Assembly (NCBI RefSeq): GCF_029639405.1
Contig: NZ_CP121274.1
Coordinates: 744,001-808,000 of the forward strand
Source: Microbacterium proteolyticum
GTDB lineage: Bacteria > Actinomycetota > Actinomycetes > Actinomycetales > Microbacteriaceae
Reading direction: 5' to 3'
Length of the DNA stretch: 64,000 bases
A program made the translations under genes and the position numbers. Numbering within the stretch: position 1 is the first letter of the stretch; each line of letters opens with the position of its first letter. The notes under the pieces are model-generated. The model had not been told where the DNA came from and searched no databases. It worked only from the letters and a program-made list of their open reading frames with translations. Below, one piece after another: positions 9,111 through 17,925 of the stretch.

Positions 9111-10433
9111 GTGCTGCTCTGCGTGAGCGCGAGTCACAAGACCGCGTCCTTCGACCTCCTCGAGCGGCTCAGCGTACCCACCACCCCCGTCGCCCCCCTG
9201 ATCGCCGCGCACGACGAGTGCGTGCAGGGAGCGGTCGTCGTGGCCACCTGCAACCGCTTCGAGGCCTACGTCGACATGGACGAGCCCGTCACGGCCGCCG
9301 TCGCGGTGGGCGTGGAAGCCACGCTGAGCGCCATCGAGGCGGCCACCGGCGTGCCCGCGAGCGAGCTCGAGGGCTCGTACACGGTGCTGGGCGGCGGCGA
9401 CGTCGCCGAACACCTGTTCTCGGTGGCATCCGGTCTCGAATCCGTCGTCGTCGGCGAGGGCGAGATCGCCGGGCAGGTACGCCGCGCGCTCACCGAGTCC
9501 CGGCAGCTGGGCACCACGTCCGGAGAGCTCGAGCGCCTGTTCCAGCGCGCGTCCGAGGCGCAGCGAGGCGTCAAGAACTCCACCGCCATCGGCCGCGCCG
9601 GCCGCTCGCTCGTGCGCCTCGGCCTCGAGCTGGCCGACAGCCGCATCGCCGACTGGTCGACGCAGCGCGTGCTGCTGGTGGGCACGGGCGCCTACGCCGC
9701 CGCGACCGTCGCGGCCCTCCGCGACCAGGGTGCCGAGGACATCTCGGTCCACTCCCCCTCGGGGCGTGCCACCAAGTTCGCCGCCAAGCACGGGCTGCGC
9801 GCCGTGTCCGCCGAGACCTTCCCCGCCGCCGTGGCCCACGCCGACCTCGTGATCACGTGCACCACGAGCGAGACCCACGTGGTGAGCGCCGCGACCTTCG
9901 CGGCGGGTCGCACGGCCGCCGAAGCCGCCGCCCCGGCGTCCGTCGGCTGCCCCGTCGACCACTCCGGCCGTCGCCTCGTCATCGACCTCGGCCTTCCCCG
10001 CAACGTCGATCCCGACGTCGCCACCGTCCCCGGCGTCGACCTGCTCGACCTCGAGACCATCCGCCTCCACGCCCCGCTGGAGGAGCTTCAGGCGACGGAT
10101 GCCGCGCGCGACCTGGTCCGCGACGCCGCCCGCCGGTTCGCCTCGGTCGGGGAGCGCAAGAACATCACCCCCGCCGTCGTCGCGCTGCGCGCCCACGTGT
10201 TCGGCGTCCTCGACGCCGAGGTGGAGCGCGTGCGCGCCCGCGGCGACGAGGGCGGGCAGACCGAACAGGCTCTGCGCCACCTCGTCGGCGTGCTCCTGCA
10301 CACCCCCACGACCCGCGCCCACGAGCTGGCGGAGTCCGGTCGCGGCGACGAATACGTCTCGGCCCTGTCGGCGCTGTTCGGCATCGAGGTGGCGCCGGAG
10401 ACGCCCGCGTCCCGCATCGCCGACGCCGGCTGA
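9111..10433 (+). CDS. hemA: glutamyl-tRNA reductase
   Basis: The first enzyme of the C5 pathway, reducing glutamyl-tRNA(Glu) to glutamate-1-semialdehyde with NADPH. The 440-residue protein has the VSASHKTA start, the nucleophilic cysteine in [11 protein letters not shown] (about C47), the [13 protein letters not shown] block and a Rossmann domain with [17 protein letters not shown]. The C-terminal dimerisation helix is present. The start is GTG with no Shine-Dalgarno but a -10 hexamer 6 nt upstream, suggesting leaderless translation. It is the only rightward gene of the haem cluster. Confidence 0.95.
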   Translation: MLLCVSASHKTASFDLLERLSVPTTPVAPLIAAHDECVQGAVVVATCNRFEAYVDMDEPVTAAVAVGVEATLSAIEAATGVPASELEGSYTVLGGGDVAEHLFSVASGLESVVVGEGEIAGQVRRALTESRQLGTTSGELERLFQRASEAQRGVKNSTAIGRAGRSLVRLGLELADSRIADWSTQRVLLVGTGAYAAATVAALRDQGAEDISVHSPSGRATKFAAKHGLRAVSAETFPAAVAHADLVITCTTSETHVVSAATFAAGRTAAEAAAPASVGCPVDHSGRRLVIDLGLPRNVDPDVATVPGVDLLDLETIRLHAPLEELQATDAARDLVRDAARRFASVGERKNITPAVVALRAHVFGVLDAEVERVRARGDEGGQTEQALRHLVGVLLHTPTTRAHELAESGRGDEYVSALSALFGIEVAPETPASRIADAG

Positions 10434-10454
10434 GCCCGCGCCGGCTGACCCCGC

Positions 10455-10628
10455 GCGAGCGGAGGAGATCCCGGGAGCGGAGGACCGCACTACGGCATCC
10501 ATCCTCCCTCCGCCGAATCCCCTCCCGTCGGCGGGCATCGACCGCCATGCGAGCGGAGGAGAAACCGGGAGCGGAGCACCGACACCCCGGCATCCACCCT
10601 CCGCCCGCCGAATCGCCTCCCGCCGACG
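10455..10628. repeat. duplicated 80-bp intergenic repeat
   Basis: Two imperfect direct copies, 10455-10533 and 10549-10628, both start GCGAGCGGAGGAGA and run through CCGGGAGCGGAG, CGGCATCCA, CCGAATC and CCTCCCG. A second short tandem (GCGGCACAGGCGCACCACCCC and a near-copy) follows at about 10629-10672. Nothing coding was recognised in this 285-bp gap. Confidence 0.75.
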
Positions 10629-10706
10629 CGGCACAGGCGCACCACCCCGCGGCACAGGCGCCCCACCCCGCGGGGCGAACCGACGGCGCAGGACTCGACG
10701 GTCGGG

Positions 10707-10712
10707 CAGGAT
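10707..10712 (+). promoter_or_regulatory. possible -10 (CAGGAT), leaderless start
   Basis: CAGGAT ends 6 nt before the ATG of the following small gene. No Shine-Dalgarno is present. Judged by spacing only. Confidence 0.35.
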
Positions 10713-10718
10713 GTGCGC

Positions 10719-11000
10719 ATGAGCACTCCCGCATCCGAGGTGTACCGCGTCGCCGGCGAGGATCGCCCCCGCAACGGCCTGCGTTGGGCGGCCACCATCG
10801 TGATGGGCCTGCTCGACTCACGTTCGGATGCGCCGTCGACGAGCGAGGTCGTGATCCGGCGGGTCGACGGGTCGGTCGTGACGCGTCTGAAGCCCGGCAG
10901 CGTCGAGGACTTCGAGCGGCAGCTCACCGAGGTGACCGACGATCTGCACTATCTCGCCGCGGTGCCGTTCGCCGAGAAATGGATCGCTCCGCGCGCGTGA
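10719..11000 (+). CDS. hypothetical protein, 93 residues
   Basis: A small basic/hydrophobic-mixed protein, not recognised. It contains RNGLRWAATIVMGLLDSRSD, possibly a short helix, and a C-terminal half rich in Val/Asp/Leu (KPGSVEDFERQLTEVTDDL). Codon use matches the neighbours, so it is probably real. The ATG is preferred to the GTG six bases upstream because it lies 6 nt after a -10-like CAGGAT. It is followed after 19 bp by the HhH-GPD gene in the same direction. Confidence 0.6.
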   Translation: MSTPASEVYRVAGEDRPRNGLRWAATIVMGLLDSRSDAPSTSEVVIRRVDGSVVTRLKPGSVEDFERQLTEVTDDLHYLAAVPFAEKWIAPRA

Positions 11001-11007
11001 CCCGCGC

Positions 11008-11013
11008 GAGAAT
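11008..11013 (+). promoter_or_regulatory. possible -10 (GAGAAT), leaderless start
   Basis: GAGAAT ends 6 nt before the ATG of the HhH-GPD gene. Same arrangement as hemA and purU. Confidence 0.4.
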
Positions 11014-11019
11014 GGGCGG

Positions 11020-11592
11020 ATGAGCCTGCACATCACCGACGACCCGGCCGCCGACGAGCTGCTGTCGACGAACCCCCTCGCGCTGCTGATCGGCATGCTG
11101 CTCGACCAGCAGGTCGCGATGGAGACGGCGTTCGCCGGGCCGCTGAAGATCCGGGAGCGGATCGGATCGGTGGATGCCACAACCCTCGCGCACGAGGACC
11201 CCGAGGCGTTCGCGGCAGCGTTCTCGCAGTCCCCGGCGGTGCACCGCTTCCCTGGGTCCATGGCGAAGCGCGTGCAGTCGCTGTGCACCGCGATCGAGGA
11301 GGACTGGGGCGGGGATGCCGCAGAGCTGTGGACCCGCGACGACCCCGACGGCGCGACGGTGCTGAAGCGGCTGAAGGCGCTCCCGGGCTTCGGCGAGCAG
11401 AAGGCGAAGATCTTCCTCGCACTGCTCGGCAAGCAGTACGGCTACGACGGGGCGGGATGGCGTGAGGCGTCGGCACCGTACGGCGAGGACGGGTCGTTCC
11501 GATCGGTCGCCGACATCACGAGCCCCGACTCGCTGGCGAAGGTCCGCGAGCACAAGCGCGCGGCGAAAGCCGCGGCCAAAGCGGGCTCCTGA
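11020..11592 (+). CDS. HhH-GPD-type base-excision DNA repair protein
   Basis: A 190-residue protein of the small actinobacterial HhH-GPD group. The helix-hairpin-helix motif is LKALPGFGEQKAKIFLALLG (about residues 122-141), preceded by an all-helical region beginning LLIGMLLDQQVAME, as in DNA glycosylases. A possible catalytic Asp lies in RSVADITSP. Related proteins are sometimes annotated as Fe-S assembly (HesB-like), but the HhH and the LDQQV block argue for a glycosylase-type fold. Substrate specificity cannot be read from the sequence. Confidence 0.8.
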   Translation: MSLHITDDPAADELLSTNPLALLIGMLLDQQVAMETAFAGPLKIRERIGSVDATTLAHEDPEAFAAAFSQSPAVHRFPGSMAKRVQSLCTAIEEDWGGDAAELWTRDDPDGATVLKRLKALPGFGEQKAKIFLALLGKQYGYDGAGWREASAPYGEDGSFRSVADITSPDSLAKVREHKRAAKAAAKAGS

Positions 11593-11608
11593 CCCCTCCT
11601 ACACCATG

Positions 11609-11633
11609 TGAGAGAAAAAGGAGAGTTCTCTCA
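11609..11633. terminator. short hairpin after the HhH-GPD gene
   Basis: TGAGAGAA and TTCTCTCA form an 8-bp stem around a 9-nt loop 17 bp past the stop codon. It is weak and lacks a clear U-run. It could end the upstream transcript. Confidence 0.35.
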
Positions 11634-11714
11634 TCTTCGTTCCGCGACGGCTGCCCCGTGGTTAGGGTTTCAAAGTTCGTTGCAGGTTTATTCGCGATCG
11701 AAGGGTGGGCTCTC

Positions 11715-12047
11715 GTGAAGTTCGCAATGGGTTCGGACACTCTGGGTGTGCTGGGTAAGGCCACCTCGGGGTCGAGTGATGAGCTGTCGCTGCTGGTTCG
11801 CCAGCTGCTCGAGGCGGCCGAGCCGCTCGAGGGACAGTTCCAGGGCGCGGGACGTGCCGCGTTCGACCGTTTCAAGTCGCGCACCGACGCGATCTCCTCC
11901 GAGTTGAAGCTGGCCCTCGACGGCGTGCTCGGCGGAATCTCGGGCATGGACCGCTCCTTCCAGGAGGGCGAGTCGTCCATGGTCGACCAGACCACGAGCC
12001 TCGAAGCCGGGTCGTCGTTCGACGCCGCTCGCTTCGGCGGCCGCTGA
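11715..12047 (+). CDS. WXG100-like small protein, first gene of type VII effector locus
   Basis: A 110-residue helical protein with heptad-like Leu/Ala spacing and a central RAAFDRFKSR turn. It lacks a strict WxG but has the helix-turn-helix length of ESAT-6/WXG100 secretion partners. The GTG at VKFAMGSDTL is chosen because AAGGG lies 9 nt upstream; an in-frame GTG 57 nt earlier would add an unlikely hydrophobic extension. It is followed 20 bp later by the ESAT-6-like gene. Role inferred from position: a co-secreted helper or chaperone for the 1233-residue toxin. Confidence 0.65.
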   Translation: MKFAMGSDTLGVLGKATSGSSDELSLLVRQLLEAAEPLEGQFQGAGRAAFDRFKSRTDAISSELKLALDGVLGGISGMDRSFQEGESSMVDQTTSLEAGSSFDAARFGGR

Positions 12048-12067
12048 GGATAGGAAGGGACTGACTC

Positions 12068-12379
12068 ATGGTGAACCAGGGAGACCGTCGCGACTACTCG
12101 ATCGCGGCCTCGCAGAACGCTCAGGACAACTTCAACCGCGTCGCCGCGCAGCTCGAGTCGTTGATCGACCAGCGCGACCGCGACGTCCAGGCCGCGATGG
12201 CGGACTACTCCGCCGACGGTGTGTCCGAGGACTACCGCGGCAAGGAGACCCGCTGGAAGAACGCCGCCGCCGAGGTGCGCGGCATCATCCAGACGCTCCG
12301 CTCGTCGCTGGAGCGCAACGACGAGTCCGCCCAGACCGCGCTGAGCAAGGCTCGCGCGGCGGTGGAGTCGATCGGCTGA
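12068..12379 (+). CDS. ESAT-6-like (pore-forming ESAT-6 family) protein
   Basis: A 103-residue all-helical protein with a hydrophilic N-terminus (RRDYSIAASQNAQDNF), a central ADGVSEDYRGKETRW turn and a C-terminal helix (SAQTALSKARAAVESIG). The pattern and length match the actinobacterial group annotated as pore-forming ESAT-6 family. An AGGAAGG ribosome site precedes the ATG. It is expected to be a small type VII substrate or partner. Pore formation is only the family label; nothing here tests it. Confidence 0.75.
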   Translation: MVNQGDRRDYSIAASQNAQDNFNRVAAQLESLIDQRDRDVQAAMADYSADGVSEDYRGKETRWKNAAAEVRGIIQTLRSSLERNDESAQTALSKARAAVESIG

Positions 12380-12475
12380 CGATCGCCGCTGGATGCCGGG
12401 TGCGCTCTGCACCCGGCATCGGTGGTGCCCGCGCGCGGGGCCGCGCGGGTCTGACGACATGAAGGGGGACGGGCG

Positions 12476-12820
12476 ATGACGAGCTGGAGCATTCAGCCAT
12501 CGGGCGTCGTAGCCGTGCTGCAGGACGTCAACGTGGATGCCGAGGCCCTCGGCACCGCGCTGAACTCGTTGAGTCCTGCACTCGAGGGGGCCGTGACGGC
12601 GACCAACTCCGGCGCGATCTCGGAAGCCGTGCAGGCCTACTTCCAGCAGGAGGAAGGCCCCCGCATCCAGGGCATGAGTGCCCGCATCGGCGCGGCGGCG
12701 CAGGGCGTCGTCAGCGCCACCGAAGCCTACGTCGCGGGTGACATGGAGATGGCGGCGAACGCGCAGACCGCAGCCGTCTCCGCCGTGTACCCGCCCTCTC
12801 TGCCGCATGGGGTGATGTGA
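12476..12820 (+). CDS. DUF6507-like type VII partner protein
   Basis: A 114-residue protein beginning MTSWSIQPSGVVAVL, typical of the DUF6507 group. Most of the chain is helical, ending in a flexible Pro-rich tail. Its counterpart at 46989-47348 has the same opening (MTGWRVSPEGVQQVL) and also sits directly before a large toxin gene. Its stop codon overlaps the toxin ATG (TGATG), so the two are coupled. Best guess: a dedicated targeting or chaperone partner for the toxin. Confidence 0.75.
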   Translation: MTSWSIQPSGVVAVLQDVNVDAEALGTALNSLSPALEGAVTATNSGAISEAVQAYFQQEEGPRIQGMSARIGAAAQGVVSATEAYVAGDMEMAANAQTAAVSAVYPPSLPHGVM

Positions 12821-15800
12821 TGCCGGACGCGATCAAGGTCGGTGAGATCCCGGGGGACGAGATCAAGCCGGAGGTCGTCGAGGAGAACGCCCGCACGATC
12901 GGGACGATCTCGGGTCAGGTGTCCGAGCACGGCTCGAACGTCCACTTCAAGTGGCAGGGCATGGCCGGGGTCTATGAGGCTCCGGAATCGCCGACGCTGC
13001 TGGGGTTGATGGCGCCGGTGTCGTCGCAGGCGACCCAGGTCAGCGACAATCTGGCCGAGGTGTCGGCAGCCCTCATCGCTTTCGCCGCGGATGTGCGTCC
13101 GATCAAGGCGGAGCTGGACTCGCTGCGCGTGCAGGCGCAGGCGTTCGTCGACTCGATCCAGGGCGGCGTGCAGGTCCGCGAGATCAACCCCGCCTGGACC
13201 GCGGCGCAGTCGCCGTACGGCGGCGCGACCGCGATGCCGACGTATCAGGGTTCGTGGGGCTCGTCGACAACGGGGTCGTCGAGCGCTGCGGCGCCGGAGC
13301 AGTACCGCACGGTCACGAAGGAGTGGCACGAGTCGCAGGACCACGTCGACCGCAACAACGAGCTGATCGCGGCGGTCAACGCGCAGCAGGTGAAGCTGTG
13401 GGAGGCCGAGCGGGCCTGCGCCAACCGCATCCGCGCCCTCTACGGCGCGCAGCCGCTGCACGCGGCCACGTCCGAGGACGACGCTCTCGGATACGGCATC
13501 TCCGAGATCCCCGAGGGCACCGACATGCCCTGGGGCGCTGAGGTGGAGCGCACCGAGGGCTGTGGCGAAGCGACGGCGAACTTCGTCTTCAAGGACTTCC
13601 TCTGGGAAGGCATCATCGTCGGTGGCGTCTGGGGCACGGTCACCGGTCTCGGCACTCTCGTGCTCGGCTACAACCCCGAGACCGGCGAATTCTTCTCCGG
13701 CGACGCGTGGGGCGCAGCCTGGGGCAACCTCGGACTGATCGCGGTCTCCGGTCTGGCGAACTCGCCGATGCTCGGTCCCCTCTTCTGGACGGACAGCCTG
13801 GCCCAGGCCACCGGAATGGGCGGCTTCCTGCCGCAAGAGGTCCGCGACTTCAAGGCCAAGGCCGACGAAGCCGCCCTGAACACCGGCAAGGCGCTCATCG
13901 CGTGGGACAAGTGGCAGGACGACCCGGGCACCGCGCTCGGCGAGTCGGTGTTCAATGTCGGCACCGCCTTGATCCCCGTCGGCGGCGCGGCGGTCGCGGG
14001 AGTGAAGACGGCGTCGACCGCGGCATCCGTCATCTCGAAGATGGCGCGGGTCGCCGACTTCGTCGACCCCGCTGCCCTCGCCATGAACGGGGCCCTGCGC
14101 CTCGGTGGCGCCGGCATCGGCAGCCTCGACAGCATCATCGGTCGCCTCGGGTCGAATGCCACCGACGGCTTCCACCTCACCACTCCCGACATGCCTTTCG
14201 TCGCCGACGACGCGGCCTCCGCGCTGCGCGCCCTCGACGACGCCGGAGTGGACCTCAACAGCATCACCGCACGCATCGAAGACGGTGTGCCGGTGTACGA
14301 GTTCCCGCCGACGGATGCCATCCCCTCGGGTCGCGTCGAAATGCCCGCCGGCTCGTTCGACGGCGTGCGCGGCGGCGACGTCCCGGTACGCACCGACGGC
14401 GGGGCGGATGCCGGTGTCGCGGCGCCCGTGCGCGAGCCCGAGCTGGTTTCGGCCGGCGGTGTCCGAGGCGAGGCCGGCCCCGGCCCGGTGAACTCGATCG
14501 TCGAGGATGCGCCGGTGCGTACGGAGACCGACGGCTCGGGTGAGTCGACGGTCGTGCGCGAGCCCTCCACCGAGACCGGCGGCGGCAGCAGCCACGCCGG
14601 CGGGCAGGGCGGTTCGGAGACCGGAAACGGCGGCGGTCTGGGCCGTGGCGGCGACGATGCGAACGGCGGCGGACGCGGCGACGACGCGAACGGGGGCCAA
14701 CGCGGCGAAGACGCGAACGCGGGCCGCGGCGGCGACGACGCCAATACGGGTCGGGGCGATGACGGCGCGGATACGGGCCGTGGCGATGACAGCACTGGAT
14801 CCGGCAACGCAGATGACGGCGCGAGCCACCACGGCATCGACGACGGTGACACCGGGTCGGGCCGTCTCGGCGACGACGTCGCGGGCGATCCGGAGAACGC
14901 CGGGGCCGTCCCGCCGAAGGATCCCGACGCCCCGGCCTGGCAGAGCACGGAACAGAGCGATCTCTTCCTGTCCGCCCCCGAGAAGGTCGCGGTCGACGAT
15001 TTCCTCGCCGACTCCCGAGCCGCGGAGCCCCGGATCACAGACGACCTCCTCCGTATCGTGGGCGACCAGCCGGGCGCCCGTCTCGAAGGGCTCGAGTTCC
15101 GCCTCAAGGGCGACGATTCGATGTATCGCAAGGTGTCGGCCGACCTCGGGTACGGCGACCTTCCGGGCGTCCGAGGCGATGTGGACTCCGTCCTCGGCAA
15201 CATGAAGGACTCGGTCCGCTACACCGTGATCGTGCCTACCGAGAGCTACGCAGCCGGCACGCGCACGGTCATCGACAGCCTCGCCTCGGACGGGTACCAG
15301 CCGTACGGAACCTTCAAGAACACCTGGGGCGCTGACGGATACCAAGGGATCAACAGCAACTGGGTCGATCCCGCCTCCGGCCGCGTCATCGAGGTGCAGT
15401 TCCACACCGAGGAGAGCTTCGCGGCGAAGATGCAGACGCACACGCTCTACGAGATGGAGCGTCTGCCCGGCAACACCCCCGAGACCCTGGCCGACCTCCG
15501 GGCGCAGCAGCAGGAGATCTTCTCGCAGATTCCGCGGCCCTCCGACGCTCCGTCTCTCGGTTGGCCGCAGGGCGTCGACATCGTCGACCCGTCCGCTGCG
15601 AAGACCGCTGTCGACGATGGCCTCGGTTCTCCGGCAGGAGCGCATCCGCACGACGGAACCGACCTCGCCGGCTCCCCGCGGCACGCGGACGATGGCGGGG
15701 GCACTCCGCGATCGGGCTCCGAGACGCAGTTCGCCCTCCCCGATCAGGACGTGCGACCGGCGGACGGCATCGACTCGGCGACCGGTCCGGTCGACCCGTC

Positions 15801-16521
15801 CGACACCCAGCGTCTCCAGACCGATCCGGGATCGGATTCGCCGAGCGGAGTCGCGGATGGACACGCCCCCGCGCTCGTCGATGCCAATGGACGAGACCTC
15901 AGCACCGTCGTCGGCCGGAGCGACCTCAACGCCCAGCAACTCGACGAGTATCTCCGTGCCGACCGCCCCCAGGATTACGCGACCTATGAGCAGACGGGCG
16001 TGTGGCCTGCAGACGTCCAGATCCCCCGCGGCCCCGAGGTACTCGCCCCCAACCACAGGGTCGACTGGAGCCAGGTCCCGCACGACGGATTCGCGACGCG
16101 CACGGGGAGCGACGGTGAGGTCATCGTCATCCGCGAGGACGGCCACCCGGCCGCCGGCACCCTCGTCGACCGCTACGGTCCGGGCGGTCGTTTCACCTCA
16201 CCGATCGGCGAGGATGGGCCGGCGGACTACGCGTCGCGGTCTCTCCCCTACGTGGAAGACCCCGCGCACTATCACCAGTACGAGGTCACCGGCGATCTGA
16301 GTGACATCCCTGCGGCGGTTCGCAACCACCCCGATGCGGAGTTGCGCCAGGAGATCGGCAACCTCATGAACGCGTACCAGCTGTCCTTCGAAGACCTGCG
16401 CGTGCAGGTGGGTCCGATCGCGCCGGGCTTCGGCCAGCGCGGCGGCGGGACGCAATACCTGTTCCCGCTCAGTACCGACATGATGGAGAGGCTCGGGTTG
16501 ATCAAGGAGGTCCGTCAGTGA
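12820..16521 (+). CDS. type VII polymorphic toxin with RelA/SpoT-like and TNT (NADase) domains
   Basis: A 1233-residue protein. Residues 1-110 are a helical WXG/LXG-like targeting domain with WQG (about residue 47). A hydrophobic alpha/beta middle region follows, then a Gly/Asp-rich linker (about 587-695) built on RGDDAN-type repeats. Residues 715-910 look like a RelA/SpoT synthetase: RLKGDDSMYRK (761-771), MKDSVRYTVIVP (795-806), YQGINSNW (from 841) and IEVQFHTEESFAAK around E858. The last 155 residues match the tuberculosis necrotizing toxin fold: DRYGPGGRFTSPIG (from D1117), RSLPY, and FGQRGGGTQY with the expected catalytic Gln at Q1212. TNT enzymes hydrolyse NAD+. The RelA-like part could make (p)ppGpp or (p)ppApp; that is inference. 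A GTG one codon earlier is an alternative start. The 3' end overlaps the next gene by four bases. Confidence 0.85.
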   Translation: MPDAIKVGEIPGDEIKPEVVEENARTIGTISGQVSEHGSNVHFKWQGMAGVYEAPESPTLLGLMAPVSSQATQVSDNLAEVSAALIAFAADVRPIKAELDSLRVQAQAFVDSIQGGVQVREINPAWTAAQSPYGGATAMPTYQGSWGSSTTGSSSAAAPEQYRTVTKEWHESQDHVDRNNELIAAVNAQQVKLWEAERACANRIRALYGAQPLHAATSEDDALGYGISEIPEGTDMPWGAEVERTEGCGEATANFVFKDFLWEGIIVGGVWGTVTGLGTLVLGYNPETGEFFSGDAWGAAWGNLGLIAVSGLANSPMLGPLFWTDSLAQATGMGGFLPQEVRDFKAKADEAALNTGKALIAWDKWQDDPGTALGESVFNVGTALIPVGGAAVAGVKTASTAASVISKMARVADFVDPAALAMNGALRLGGAGIGSLDSIIGRLGSNATDGFHLTTPDMPFVADDAASALRALDDAGVDLNSITARIEDGVPVYEFPPTDAIPSGRVEMPAGSFDGVRGGDVPVRTDGGADAGVAAPVREPELVSAGGVRGEAGPGPVNSIVEDAPVRTETDGSGESTVVREPSTETGGGSSHAGGQGGSETGNGGGLGRGGDDANGGGRGDDANGGQRGEDANAGRGGDDANTGRGDDGADTGRGDDSTGSGNADDGASHHGIDDGDTGSGRLGDDVAGDPENAGAVPPKDPDAPAWQSTEQSDLFLSAPEKVAVDDFLADSRAAEPRITDDLLRIVGDQPGARLEGLEFRLKGDDSMYRKVSADLGYGDLPGVRGDVDSVLGNMKDSVRYTVIVPTESYAAGTRTVIDSLASDGYQPYGTFKNTWGADGYQGINSNWVDPASGRVIEVQFHTEESFAAKMQTHTLYEMERLPGNTPETLADLRAQQQEIFSQIPRPSDAPSLGWPQGVDIVDPSAAKTAVDDGLGSPAGAHPHDGTDLAGSPRHADDGGGTPRSGSETQFALPDQDVRPADGIDSATGPVDPSDTQRLQTDPGSDSPSGVADGHAPALVDANGRDLSTVVGRSDLNAQQLDEYLRADRPQDYATYEQTGVWPADVQIPRGPEVLAPNHRVDWSQVPHDGFATRTGSDGEVIVIREDGHPAAGTLVDRYGPGGRFTSPIGEDGPADYASRSLPYVEDPAHYHQYEVTGDLSDIPAAVRNHPDAELRQEIGNLMNAYQLSFEDLRVQVGPIAPGFGQRGGGTQYLFPLSTDMMERLGLIKEVRQ

Positions 16522-17084
16522 CGTTGACACGCGAAGAGGTCCTCGACGCCATCCGCACCGAGGGTCTGACCGGATACCGCTGGTTCGAGGACGCGACGAA
16601 CGAGACCGACGTCATCGCGATCCAGCGGACCTCCGACGGATGGGTCGTCTTCGCGACCGACGAGCGCGCGACCCCGATCGGACGCCGCGAGTTCTCGTCG
16701 GAGGAACCCGCCCTCGAGAACTTCCTTTCTCGCCTGCGCTCGCTCAACAGCGTGGCCGCCTGGCACGAGAAGAATCGCCAGAAGAAGGCTGCGGAACACC
16801 AGGCCCAGCCCCCTGCGGACTCACCGCGGTACTTCGTGCGTGAGCTGCGGATCGATGGCGAGCTCGTGCCCGCTCGCCTCTTCCGCCGACGCACCGACTC
16901 GACCGGCACGGTCGACGAGTACCTCGTCGACGTCGACACGTGGGCTCCCGACACCCGGGGGGTGCTCGACCGCGCTATCCGCTTCTCACTCGACTCCGAT
17001 CTGGAGGAGATCTCCGACGACGCGGCCCAGGACATCTTCGACATGGTGGCCAGCCGCACGTATGTCCCGCTTCGCCGCCGCTGA
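16518..17084 (+). CDS. probable cognate immunity protein of the TNT/RelA-like toxin
   Basis: A 188-residue soluble protein without a recognised family. It starts at a GTG that overlaps the toxin stop by four bases, the classic position of an immunity gene. Two halves can be seen: an N-terminal region with GYRWFEDATNETDVIAIQRT and RREFSSEEPALENFLSRLRS (residues 57-76), and a C-terminal region with YFVRELRIDGELVPARLFRR. The central block is repeated in a decayed fragment at 20180-20317. Which of the two toxin domains it neutralises is unknown. Confidence 0.75.
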   Translation: MTLTREEVLDAIRTEGLTGYRWFEDATNETDVIAIQRTSDGWVVFATDERATPIGRREFSSEEPALENFLSRLRSLNSVAAWHEKNRQKKAAEHQAQPPADSPRYFVRELRIDGELVPARLFRRRTDSTGTVDEYLVDVDTWAPDTRGVLDRAIRFSLDSDLEEISDDAAQDIFDMVASRTYVPLRRR

Positions 17085-17153
17085 GGACGCATCCCACGGC
17101 ATCCACTCCCCGATACACCAGCACCGGTCTGAACGTCACGAGGCGAGGCTGAG

Positions 17154-17435
17154 ATGATCGACGCAGAGGCCGCCCGTGAGCTCGTGCGTCAGGCCCTGCG
17201 TCACGCCGCAGACCGCGGCGGCGTGCGGTGCGTCCTCGTGGGAGAGACCCTCGACTACGGCGCGTGGTGGGTGCAGGGCTATCAATCCGAGGCGTTCGCC
17301 GTTCACGGCGATGTCTTCCAGGCGCTGGCCGGCAACGGCCCCTATGTGATCCCGAAGAACGGGGACGCCGTTTTCACGCTGTCGAGCGCAGAACCCGTCG
17401 ATGCGCAGATGGCTCGCCTCGCCGCAGCCGGTTAG
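17154..17435 (+). CDS. YrhB/Imm35-like immunity protein
   Basis: A 93-residue protein with an N-terminal helix (EAARELVRQALRHAADRGG) then a beta-rich part (AWWVQGYQSEAFAVHG, ALAGNGPYVIPKNGDAVF). The gNgPyvIpkdG pattern resembles the YrhB/Imm35 group found in polymorphic toxin loci. It has a purine-rich ribosome site before the ATG. Its last codon overlaps the end of the convergent Imm61-like gene by four bases. Family assignment is moderate; the immunity role follows from context. Confidence 0.6.
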   Translation: MIDAEAARELVRQALRHAADRGGVRCVLVGETLDYGAWWVQGYQSEAFAVHGDVFQALAGNGPYVIPKNGDAVFTLSSAEPVDAQMARLAAAG

Positions 17436-17866
17436 CTCATGAGGCGTGCGCTGATGAGGGCGAGCGGTTCGTCGACGACATGGCTGTATCGGATCGCCTG
17501 GCGTTTACCCGCGATCGCGGCGCGCCGACCGTTCCACCGGACCGAGTACACGGAGCCTTCTTCGGTGATCACGACGCTGGGATCAGCCCGGGCGGGGAAA
17601 CAGTCCTCGAGTCCCTGCTCAAGTCGCCAGAGCACCCCGAACCGCATGAGGAGGAAACGATTCGCGTCCTCCTCCGTTTCGAGGACCGCCTCCGTCGTCC
17701 GAGAGCCGCGATTCTCGATGTCCACGTGCCACGTGGAATCGGCGGTGCGGCGAACCGCCAACGCGGTCTCCGGGTTCCACCACCCTCGTGTGGCCTCACC
17801 GGGGCGCAGCGGTGTGGGGAATCCGGCCCGGCGCGCCCACATCTCGAGGGTCTCGCTACCGTCCAT
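17432..17866 (-). CDS. Imm61-like immunity protein (copy 1), opposite strand
   Basis: A 144-residue protein opening LEMWARRAGFPTPLRPGEA, then a beta-rich section (TALAVRRTADSTWHVDIENRG) and a helix with LLMRFGVLWRLEQGLEDCFPA. This agrees with the Imm61 / TNT-antitoxin type. It is clearly related to 19427-19858: both share the W-ARAG opening, RFG-LWR, GL-D-FPA and a C-terminal HV-D-P pattern. It lies on the minus strand inside an otherwise rightward array, convergent with the Imm35-like gene and divergent from the TNT-like gene 60 bp away. Confidence 0.65.
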   Translation of the reverse strand: MDGSETLEMWARRAGFPTPLRPGEATRGWWNPETALAVRRTADSTWHVDIENRGSRTTEAVLETEEDANRFLLMRFGVLWRLEQGLEDCFPARADPSVVITEEGSVYSVRWNGRRAAIAGKRQAIRYSHVVDEPLALISARLMS

Positions 17867-17925
17867 CGATCCATCATCCCCCGCGGCGCCGGAACACCTC
17901 GCGCTGTCGACCGAGAGGCACGCCC

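Noticed and set aside
14578..14900. Repetitive GGCGACGACGCGAAC-like segment as a DNA repeat or CRISPR-like array
   Set aside because: The units are irregular, in frame, and encode the Gly/Asp linker of the toxin; there are no spacers.
12727..16146. 1139-codon open frame opposite the toxin gene
   Set aside because: Antisense shadow of the toxin; no recognisable domains, and composition follows the complement of the toxin codons.
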